DNA from: Symsagittifera roscoffensis
Lineage: Eukaryota; Xenacoelomorpha; Acoela; Convolutidae
Length of the DNA: 64,000 nucleotides
Assembly: GCF_963678635.1 (NCBI RefSeq)
Contig: NC_087068.1
Span: 10,112,027 to 10,176,026 of the forward strand
Reading direction: 5' to 3'
In this document: piece by piece, positions 54,240-63,006 of the stretch
How positions within the stretch are numbered: the first letter of the stretch is position 1
How the letters are laid out: each line of letters starts with the position of its first letter
Position numbers and translations under genes: made by a program
Notes under the pieces: generated by a model
Seen by the model: the letters and a program-made list of their open reading frames with translations, nothing else
What the model was told of the DNA's origin: nothing
Database searches by the model: none

Positions 54240-56735
54240 AAAATTACGCTATTACCATTTTCAAGCCTGGACCCTGACAATAGGATTTTCGGAGACCATT
54301 TTTTGATAAATTTCTAAAAATCGCCTGAGTTAAATAAAAATGGCATTCAAAACGCTCTGTTTCTGGGAAGTCCGATTCAAGGACCGAAATGATACCTCGT
54401 TCATAGTATGTCACAATGGCTGGGGGACTCATCTATGAACAGTCAAGCGTTTGACATATTGGCCGATTATTTGAAAAAAAAATTGGGTATTGACAGGCTA
54501 ATTTTCCTTTTAAGATTCCGAAAACTAACGCCAAAAACAATCTTCGTATATACCGTAAAATAGATAGAATTGAGCTGCTCGTAAAGTGGGGGCATGACTT
54601 GAATGTTCCGTTGCTCAAAATTTCCTCCGAAATAATTTAAAGTGTCAAATTTTTGTCCAAAGCGAATGTTGTAACACCAGCATCAAAAACATGCGCAAGA
54701 AGGAATCGGTTTTTGGTTAACGTTAACCGCCATTTACCTGTTATGGAAACTTCGTACATCGTTGTTGGAATTGGAGAAACAAACTTTTTTCTGCGTTCTG
54801 TAAAGACTGAATTTAAGAATTTTGAACTCTGACGCAACAGTCATACTTGACTGCAATACGTTGTCATAAATATTTCTTAATAGATTTGTCGGGTATTTCT
54901 TTCTGTCGAAAAAATTCAATCGATATTTCGTTTCGCTCGTCATTGTGTGCGTGCATTACCGGATATTAAGTAAATTATTTGAATTCGGCTGATAAAACCA
55001 ATCACACTTCGCATTTTGCCCAACGAAACAAAAAAAAAACGTCAATAAACAGCTTTGGAATTGTTTGAGTATAGTAAATTACGAAACTGCTCGAAAATAA
55101 CAACTTTCTGCTACTGAGAATTTAATAATTGTATTTGAATTTCTTTATTATTTTTTGATTATTTTATTTATTAAGTTTTCATCCGGCCGGAGATTAAATA
55201 TTAATCGTTAAAACTTAATATGAACCGTTGAAACGGCTAACTTCAAATTAACGCCTGATTTTTCCTGAAATTATGCAGTTAATACGTAATCAGTCCTTAT
55301 AATTCATCTTTAATGAACTCTTTTCCTTGAATGCTATGGAAAGTAACCATACAAATTTCAGCTTCTCCCGAGATTCGAACACCTGGCCAAATGTTTTTAG
55401 AGCACATATATTACCTTTCGGTTACAGTGAGTTTAATGATTTAATCATTCGGGTTATCTTTTTTCGGTACATATAGGAGCGTTTATTCATTTTGGTACAA
55501 ACGTGACTGATTTCTTATTTTGGTATAAACGTCCGTTGGTACAAATGGGACTTGATGGCAATTGAAAAGATTATATTCCCGAAAGTAGAGTTGTCTGCTT
55601 GTGGACAGGTGACAGGTGTCGAGAGTGGCTACGAATAGCGATTGTCAAAGTGCAAGTATTACAACTTGATCCAGAGTGCAACTCGACTGAAGAACTTCCC
55701 AAGTGAACCGACCTAGCGGTCCAAAACATTTTGAATATTTCATTTCAATTTTGTTGAATTACTTAGTTATCCTGAGCTTGATTGAGTTAAGTACTGAAAT
55801 TAAATTCAGAGTTGTATACTATGTCTTGAAAAATTGAAGTTAATTACGTTTTCTTGAATTAGGTTGAGGTAATGCGAATTCTAAATTTAAAAAGCTTATC
55901 TTTCTTGGCCCGATGATACCAAACTAGCTTTTTTAGAATCGTTTTCAGAAATTCTTTACTGTACGCTTTCGGATGTGAGACTTTGCAAATCGAACTGAGG
56001 GAGCGACTAGGGAAACAAAAAGACCAGAGAAAAGTAGCAAAAAAAACAAAAAATAAATTAAATACCAAAAAAAAAACAATAGAAAATCCCGGAAAAAACA
56101 GTGTTGTTAGTTGCATAATCGGATGGATTGGACCTTATCAATTGAATTAGACTCAATAAAATTTAAAACACTCTGATCATTTTGATCAAAATATTTGAAC
56201 AACACAAAATAGCCCATTGTGAGGTGTTGTCAGTAACTTCCAGATAGACTGGAGACATCAGACAATCATTGGGAGATTGACTGGTAAACAAGACCAGTCA
56301 AACTTAGACACAGATCAGCGATACCAAAATATCAAGAGACACCGGAAAACAAAGGGACAAGGGTATCGTTGAACATTTCGTTGTACCACACTTAAAATTC
56401 GTACACAAAAGATAAAAGATAGAAAAACCAACCACGTATTTTATCAACGTTTTTGCAAGCAAAAACTTGTTTACAAGTTCAAGGGGTTTTTCCAGAGACA
56501 ATTTTGGCACTCCTATAGGAGGATTTTATTTGAGGGGTTGGCATAAATCGTATAATTACTAGTTTCCCGACAAAGACTGAACAGGAAAACTAGGAACTCC
56601 GCTTGATACTAATACAAATAACCTAAATAATTATTAGTTTTTAATTAAGGCCAAACAGTTGGACGGAGAATAATTTTACTGTGGAGTTATCAACAAGGAC
56701 AGAAAGTTTTGTATTACAATCCTGACAAATTGTTT
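54240..56735. other. Non-coding AT-rich DNA with one tRNA-like patch
   Basis: No gene recognised. 55360-55435 on the minus strand looks tRNA-derived (CACTGTAACCGAAAGGTAAT and, further on, GGTGTTCGAATCTCGGGAGA, a good B box). Confidence 0.5.
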
Positions 56736-56739
56736 TGAG

Positions 56740-56985
56740 ACTTGGGAAGGATAGAAAAAGTCTTGCAAAGGTTAATCTACTATCTCAACTATTTTTTTTT
56801 GAGTTTAGGAAAGGTTAGCAAAAATCTTGGGAAGGCTAATCTACTTTCCCAACGAGTTTTTTCTTGAGTCTTGGGAAGGTTAACAAAAATCTTGGGAACT
56901 TTAATCTACTATCCCAAAGAGTTCTTTCTTGAGTCTTGGTAAGGTTAACAAAATTTTGGGAAGGTTAACCTTCAATCCCGACGGG
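56740..56985. repeat. Four tandem units of about 67 bp
   Basis: The theme CTTGGGAAGGTTAACAAAAA, TCTTGGGAAGGTTAATCTAC, then TATCCCAACGAGTTTTTTCT and TGAGT recurs four times with substitutions. Note the internal complementarity of TTGGGA and TCCCAA within each unit. Confidence 0.8.
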
Positions 56986-57560
56986 TAAATAACAAAATAA
57001 TATATTAAAAATAGAAAAAATTCAAAATCTGACCAGAGGTAGTCGCAGCAGTAAAAATAGGATAGGGGAGCGAGATCAATCGGAGCTCAGAACACAAGAA
57101 AAAACCAGAGGGGAAATCGCCAGAGGGGTATTCGCTCATCAGTAAAAAAAGTTTTGGAAATTTTTGTTTCTGAAAAGGGTATTGTCAGGTGAAAATCATA
57201 GGATTTACACGGATAATTCATGCCCGTCAAAACAAGAGGAGCATCTGTGTGTGAAAGAAAATGACCACTAGGAGGAACCTCGGGCTGAATAAGTTTCAAA
57301 GCCTTGCTTGTTGTTAGCTATAATAAATGAATGCTTCCATCTGTTCGAACACCCAGCACCCAAACTTCTTGTTGTTTGGTTGTGTGTAAAACTATTTTGT
57401 ATAGTGTATATAGGTAGTTCTTTAAAAAATGTACGCAATTTACGATTGGCCGAACTAGAAATCTACTTAAAGGTCACAGACATCATAACTGTAAAATATT
57501 ACGTCATCAGACTATTAAGCTTATAATTAAAAAAAGAAATCCTGACTTGATCTGTTCGAA
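56986..57560. other. Non-coding DNA
   Basis: Short open frames only; nothing recognised. Confidence 0.4.
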
Positions 57561-57735
57561 ATGCGCGTAGCTGGACTAAAAATTTTCCGCCGGAAATCGC
57601 AAATACAACGAAAATGCGAAAGAGCAGAGTATCAGTATTTGATCAAAACAAGAACATCCAAAAATAAACACTCTCGGACAAGCAAGAAAAAGTTCGGAAT
57701 TCAAACACAAAGGCCATATCGCAAAAATAATTCAA

Positions 57736-58110
57736 CGAAAGTGGTGAATACTAGGCGAGACAAAGATGAAGACACGAGTAAAGGACCAGAACATGAAAAG
57801 CCTGAAAGTATTCGGGAAAAGGATCCCAAGCAGATCAGAGAGTCCAGAATGAGGAACAGAGAGAGAGAGAGAGAGAGCCAATAAACGTTGAAGCCCCAAA
57901 CAAGAGAATAACAGGAGGTAATCAAATCGACTTCTTTGCCAAACACGTGAGAAAAAGAACAGGTAATTGGAAAAATTGGCTTCTCACCAATAGGCAACGA
58001 GAACGATGAACAAACTCCTGAAATGTTGAAAGATGACTCGCAAACCAAGGAAACATATTCACCAAGAAAATGAAAAGGGAATAAGAACAATGGTTGGCTT
58101 GAAACCGAAG
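57736..58110 (+). repeat. Direct repeat unit 1 of a degenerate retroelement relic
   Basis: Matches 59067-59515 in the same orientation: GAAAGTGGTGAA, ACGAGTAAAGGACCAGAACA, GAGAAGGATCCC-type, a GA microsatellite, CCAATAAACGTTGAAGCCCC, AATTGGCTTCTC, TAGGCAACGAGAACGATGAA, ATGACTCGCAAACCAA, GGGAATAAGAACAATGGTTG. The unit encloses the end of a Lys- and Arg-rich open frame (57561-57884) of doubtful coding value. Confidence 0.75.
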
Positions 58111-58400
58111 GAGAAAAAAGCAGAAGGCGCAAAACTCCACAGGAGTGGAACGTTTGGCACAGTAGCAGCAATAGGCTTAGACAGGAAAAAGTGAACGGAC
58201 ATAACTGCCGAGTCCACCTATGATGCAACAACTATAGGCATAAATATTTTCAAAGACAGCGAGGCTATTACCTACTTAATGAGAAAGCTAGGTCTAATGC
58301 AAGGGAAGCTTGAAATTACCGCTGAGGATATGGAAAAACTGAAGAAAAAAGTTGGAAGCATTAATCACGAGGGTCTAGAAAATTACCACGCGATGGCGAT

Positions 58401-58670
58401 TTGAGCGCGGCAGAAAGGAAAAGGAGTGAACTGCTGAAGAAAGTGCAGGAGTCGGACTTGGAGAGAGAAACGAAGATCAGACCGGATATGCAACAAGTGC
58501 AGAGATGTTATAAGGAGATGGAAGGAGATCTGCAGAGCCTAGAAGGCAGAATCCGGGAGATGAGCACAAAACAAGGCTCCAATTTTCGAAGAAATAAGAG
58601 AGAAATCGAGAGAATACATGCTAATGAAACCAAAGAATTAATCGTTTTCGATTGGAGGGAACTACTATAA
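58401..58670 (+). pseudogene. Coiled-coil fragment, retroelement relic
   Basis: 89 codons (RSELLKKVQESDLERETKIR, QRCYKEMEGDLQSLEGRIRE) forming a coiled coil, followed by stops. It lies between the two direct repeats and just upstream of an integrase relic, so it is probably part of a decayed element. No family match. Confidence 0.4.
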
Positions 58671-58829
58671 TGGCAATATAGCTCACAATTCTTCATGCTA
58701 CAACCCGAAAGATGACCGTAAGTCGGATAAGAGTAAATGAATTGCCAATTGCGACTCAGCTGATCATCACCTTTTTAGACTAACGTACATGAATGCAACT
58801 TGTAAAGACGGGATGAAAAGCACAAGATC

Positions 58830-59072
58830 TTGAGCAAATTCTACAAGGAACCGAAAGATTCGCTTTATCACACGGCGGATGAGTTAGTTGCATGTAAAAG
58901 GAAGAATGAGGAAAAGATGCTGCATAAACATAACATCATAACTCAACCGCAATTGTACCAGACGGAGGGGTTTTTCAAATCTTATGACCAGAAGGGTCAC
59001 CAGGGGACAGATAAAGTTCAAATTAAGACCCTTCGCCGCTTTCATAGCCAAATGCTGAAAAAAATTCATTGA
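58830..59072 (+). pseudogene. Relic of an integrase zinc domain related to the large retroelement
   Basis: 80 codons. ELVACKRKNEEKMLHKHNII, TQPQLYQTEGFFKSYDQKGH and QGTDKV align without gaps to IVACKRREEDKVLYKYNAIV, LPQLYQTELLFRSHDQMGH and QGIDKV of the minus-strand integrase at 43566-43895, roughly half identical. It is on the opposite strand, ends before the cysteine pair, and has no core domain. It is a fragment of a second, diverged member of the same family. Confidence 0.8.
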
Positions 59073-59164
59073 AAGTGGTGAAAGTCACGAGTAAGGGACC
59101 AGAACATGAAAACTCTGAAGATATTCGAGAGAAGGATCCCGAAGAGATGAAAGAGGACCAGAAT

Positions 59165-59257
<93 letters not shown>

Positions 59258-59515
59258 TAGATCCAATAAATCTTGAAGCCCCAGAGAAGAGCATGACAGG
59301 AAGGAAAACAAGGGTAATCGAATCGACTCCTATGCGAAACACGGAAAGCAGTAACAGTCAATTGTAAAAATTGGCTCCTCGCCGATAGGCAACGAGAACG
59401 ATGAATGAAATCCTGAAACGTCGAAAGATGACTCGCAAACCAAAAAAACTTTATTCAACAAGTAAATGAAAGCGGGAATAAGAACAATGGTTGGCTTGAA
59501 ACCGAATGGAAGCTA
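59067..59515 (+). repeat. Direct repeat unit 2 of a degenerate retroelement relic
   Basis: Second copy of 57736-58110, about 1.33 kb downstream, enlarged by an expanded GA tract. The two could be decayed terminal repeats or a local duplication. Confidence 0.75.
59162..59255. repeat. (GA)n microsatellite with GATA interruptions
   Basis: About 90 bp of GA with an AGATAGATAGATAG island. It produces Ser-Leu repeat open frames on the minus strand that are not genes. Confidence 0.97.
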
Positions 59516-59800
59516 GAGTAAGCAATTAAGTAAGTAAGTAAAGTATATTCAATTGAAGTAAAGTAATTAAGTAAGGGTAAACAGAAAAAATTGGGTCAGT
59601 ACGAATAGAAAACAATTTAGAGTAAAATAAAGTAAAATAAGGTTAAAAAAAGGTAAAGTAAAGGAACGGAAGGTTAAATATCAGGTGAGTAACAAAGAGT
59701 AAGAGTTAATTAGTTAGTTAATAGGTAAGTCATTTAGTAACTAAGTAAAAAGTAAGTAAGCAAGTAGAGAAGTAAGTTAGCAAGCAAGCAAGGAAGTATT
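59515..59800. repeat. AAGT/GTAA-rich low-complexity tract
   Basis: Irregular runs such as AAGTAAGTAAGTAAAGTA and AAGTAAAATAAGG; no coding content. Confidence 0.8.
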
Positions 59801-60944
59801 CTCCAACTAAACCGTTAAACTTTCATCAAGTCCATGAAGTACAAAGAGACAGACGCATATTGTTGATCAATCGCAAAACTACGATCAATCATTTTCCAGA
59901 TTTTCAAAGGGTAACTATGTAACCTTGTGACATTGTGCAGCTCAAGATATTCAGTAATAAGATCTGCAAAGAACGCAGATAGCCAATTGGTTTTGGTTTA
60001 GTGACCAGCTAGAAACACTGAATTATGCTTGAAAACGTGACTCAAACGATAATTTTTTGAACAGTTTCAAGGTAGAATTTGAAGATACTCATAATACATT
60101 TCCTTAGTTTACTGCTCACTTAAGTAATGTTTGAGATCATGAAAAATTATAAAGTAATCTTATGAGGGCGGCAGTCGTTTCGTCCAGAAACTCGCAGATT
60201 TTGTTGCTTTGATTAAAATTAAAAAATAGTTTGTAAGAGACTGTTTACCGCAGCAAAGCTTGTGTCTTAGTATGAACTCTCTTTTTTCCAACTTAAGTCG
60301 CGAATATTGTTGCGAAGCAAATAGTGTTGCGGCAAAACTTGTTAATTTTGAAAGTGTTCTTATGATCAATAACCAGCTATTAAGTACAGCCAATGCTAAG
60401 GACGTTAACACAGACTATTACATTACAAATAGCACTTTAACTTCAAAGTATCATAAATATGTAGCGTAGAGGTAGGGAAGGAGACCTGCAACAAAGTAAA
60501 TGGGTTCGAACCTGGGCAGGGTCGGATGTTTTGATTGAATTTTTTCGTATACTAGCTAAAATGCGTCCGCTCTAAAAACTGAGGCATGCTAGAAGGTAAC
60601 TTTTTTTTTCAAACTGACTAGTTTTGCTAATGCGTCATAACTGGCTGGCGTCATTTAGCGATTATGTAAACTCATAAGTGGCGAGCGTCACTTGAGAAAT
60701 TTTGTAGACTCTGTAGAAATTTTGTAGAAGTTATCAACAGTTTTGAGTTGACACCTTTTGAATGCAACTTTCGTTTAAACTTCCAATTGCAAACTAGCAG
60801 AAATGTTTACCAATTATGTTTTTTTTCAACGGCATACAAAATTTGTTTTTGTCGAAGTTTACTGTCAAACGAACACAAATGGAACCTGATCTAAACTACA
60901 TTTTATGATTGGATAAATTAGATATTTTACCAATGTAAAGTATT
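59801..60944. other. Non-coding DNA
   Basis: Apart from the tRNA-like fragment, only short chance frames. Confidence 0.4.
60466..60535 (+). repeat. tRNA-like SINE fragment, plus strand
   Basis: GTAGCGTAGAGGTAGGGAAG recalls an A box, and ATGGGTTCGAACCTGGGC is a good B-box/T-arm sequence at tRNA-like distance. The arms do not fold into a full cloverleaf, so it is not annotated as a tRNA gene. Confidence 0.45.
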
Positions 60945-60996
60945 TAATATTAACCAATCATGATCCATCTAACTAACAATCCACTTATTTGTAAGT

Positions 60997-61020
60997 GCTG
61001 AAATTACTTGTAATTTCAGC
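60997..61020. repeat. Hairpin in the LTR-like repeat, covarying with 12553-12576
   Basis: GCTGAAATTAC, loop TT, GTAATTTCAGC: 11 pairs. Relative to the 12.55-kb copy, pair 8 changed C-G to T-A and pair 11 changed T-A to C-G, both compensated. Confidence 0.8.
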
Positions 61021-61291
61021 ACCAGAGAGATTTGAATTTAACTTAGAAATTAGTTGAACTCTCCCGAGTACTTCAGCAACCGCAATAAACCAGTATACCC
61101 TAGATCTATTGAGCCTAGCAGAGACTAGTTAAACAACATGAGACTAGATAGTATAAGAGTAAGATTAGGATCGGTATTAGACTAAGAAGTTGCACGAATC
61201 TATCCGGCCGAAAATAAGATAGCGTGACGAGCAGACGGTGTACCCTATCCGAAATTACTCTATGAGTTATACCCAAAGAAGATAACTCATC

Positions 61292-61314
61292 TGGTGCGAC
61301 CATAAGTCTCGAAC
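61292..61314 (+). promoter_or_regulatory. Candidate tRNA primer-binding site
   Basis: TGGTGCGACCATAAGTCTCGAAC starts TGG and its complement ends with a T-loop-like GTTCGAGAC, then an acceptor-like stretch and CCA. It lies 2 nt after a CA (61288-61289), where an LTR would end. Spacing between T-loop and CCA is one nucleotide short of a standard tRNA, so the match is imperfect or partly chance. Confidence 0.35.
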
Positions 61315-61376
61315 AAGACCTTAATAGCTTAGCATTAACCAATAATAGATTAGAATTTAGACAAAACATTTACAAA

Positions 61377-61610
61377 ATGTTATACGACAATAATTTAATC
61401 GAAATGTCTCTACGACTCAATAGATCAGAGCCAATATTCCGAACGATAACAGAACTACCCGGAATTGGAAGAAGACCTCGAACCAGAGACGACATACGAC
61501 AAAGCAGAAACTTACCATATAGTTATATGATAGTTCGGCAAAAGCCAGAACAAACTTTTGTATTTAGAATACTACTAGCAATGAATTTAGATTTTCATTT
61601 GCAAACATAA
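61377..61610 (+). CDS. Small frame at the element's 5' end
   Basis: 77 codons from ATG; the phase is open further upstream to about 61273 without an ATG (through LEQDLNSLALTNNRLEFRQN). Basic, with LRLNRSEPIFRTITELPGIG and RRPRTRDDIRQSRNLPYSYM. Not recognised. It may be a leader protein or the remnant of a longer frame. Confidence 0.4.
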   Translation: MLYDNNLIEMSLRLNRSEPIFRTITELPGIGRRPRTRDDIRQSRNLPYSYMIVRQKPEQTFVFRILLAMNLDFHLQT

Positions 61611-62537
61611 AATTTTGAAGTCAATCTTCAAAATCATTTCAGGCGCTAAACAAAATTATTAATATACAATAACGATTGATAAAAAGATCTCAGATCGTTT
61701 TCCAAAATTCTGCAGTAATATACAAAACATGTTTGAAAAATATTTATTGAAAAATCAAAATAAAAATTAGTAGCATGACAATAAATGATTAGTAATTATA
61801 AATCATCCTGTTGTTCCAGCTTCATCGCCTAAACATAACAGCAATCATAAGCTCACTAATATCATAAAAATACTAAATCTATTCTTTACACAAATTTAAA
61901 ACATTTTAAACTTAAATTCACTTAATTTTAAAATCAGATCATCAAGGCTTATCCTTGGATCTTAAATCATTTTCTATTTAATTAAATTTAAAACTTGATC
62001 ATCAAGGCCTATCCTTGGATCAAAAAGAACAACTTTGTTCTCCCCCACCCACTAAACGAGTGTCTAACGACCTCAAACGTCGATTCACTATTCAACCCTT
62101 TCTAAAAACCCAGGACTAATAGAAATTTTTGAACAAAACTAATCATTCAAATTAGGATAAACAGTGAAGAACTTCGGTTATTCATCCTTCACTTGATCCC
62201 CCCTCTTACCAGACCCAGGATAAATCTTAGACTTAGTAAGTTTAAAATAGTATCTAACGAACTACTCGCGTTCTAATTATACCTGAACCCTGTGGATCGA
62301 TGTACTATTCTCCAACCCTGAACACAATCACTACCCTTAAGTAAGATTAAGTAAGTTAACACCTTAGCTTATACTAGCCACGAGAAAGTATAAAATCATT
62401 CTTCGGAATCGATATACTTTTCTCCCCAACCCTGAACAAATAGACCCAGGTTAGGCTAACAAAAAAATCGTAAGGACTAACAGTTTAAGCAAATAGAAAT
62501 CATTTAACAACCTTTTGCATCCGTCATCCTAAACCTT
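61611..62537. other. Long non-coding leader of the element
   Basis: About 0.9 kb without a reading frame. Besides the repeated hairpin, phrases such as CCAACCCTGAACA recur (about 62314 and 62438), with CCCAGG nearby, suggesting a structured or repetitive RNA leader. Confidence 0.45.
61920..62030 (+). repeat. Direct repeat of an imperfect hairpin in the leader
   Basis: GATCATCAAGGCTTATCCTT with GGATC at 61937-61961 and GATCATCAAGGCCTATCCTT with GGATC at 61998-62022. Within each, GATC and CAAGG can pair with CCTTG and GATC around a short loop. Confidence 0.75.
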
Positions 62538-62780
62538 ATGTCATTTAAAAACCTAGGAAATAAACAAACAATCGTTTTACACAATTGTGAAATAAATAAC
62601 AAAAAATACGACCTTGTAATCACACCTCATACACAAACAGTTGGATACATTAGAACAAAACGACAAACATTAAAGAGAAAAATAATAACTAAACAAAGAC
62701 AAATAACACGAAAAAGATTTTTCAAAAAATCGAAACGCATTTTCAGAATCAGAAACCAACAGTTTAGACGAACTTTATAA
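62538..62780 (+). CDS. Small, highly basic frame
   Basis: 80 codons; the second half is almost all Lys, Arg and Gln (KRQTLKRKIITKQRQITRKR), which suits nucleic-acid binding. It overlaps the next frame, which is open in the +1 phase from about 62706. Confidence 0.5.
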   Translation: MSFKNLGNKQTIVLHNCEINNKKYDLVITPHTQTVGYIRTKRQTLKRKIITKQRQITRKRFFKKSKRIFRIRNQQFRRTL

Positions 62781-63006
62781 ACTAAAAGAATCAATAGATA
62801 AAAATTGCCCAATTCACGATCAATTATATTTCTCTGACTCAGAAACAACTTCAAATTCATCAAAAAGAGGAAAAAGAAGAATAAAAAAGCAGTATAAACA
62901 CAAACCAGTACATTTATACAATTGGAATCAACCAATTAGACACATTGATAATTACATATTAACAGTCATCGAACGAAAAAATGAGCTCAACGCACACCCC
63001 AGGTGA
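62706..63006 (+). CDS. Middle overlapping frame without own start
   Basis: About 100 codons open between a TAA (62703-62705) and TGA (63004-63006), in the +1 phase relative to the basic frame. It reads SETNSLDELYKLKESIDKNC, SDSETTSNSSKRGKRRIKKQ and HLYNWNQPIRHIDNYILTVI. Hydrophilic N-terminal part, basic middle. Expression would need frameshifting, splicing, or repair of an indel. Its end overlaps the next ATG by 26 nt. Confidence 0.4.

Noticed and set aside
57561-57884. 107-codon Lys/Arg-rich plus-strand frame as a basic protein gene
   Set aside because: Part of it is the duplicated segment with a GA tract; composition reflects A/G-rich DNA and no conserved motif is visible.
59023-59361. 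Minus-strand frames rich in Ser-Leu repeats
   Set aside because: They are the translation of a (GA)n microsatellite in three phases.
60466-60535. Possible functional tRNA gene
   Set aside because: The B box is good, but acceptor and D arms do not pair into a cloverleaf; recorded as SINE-like.
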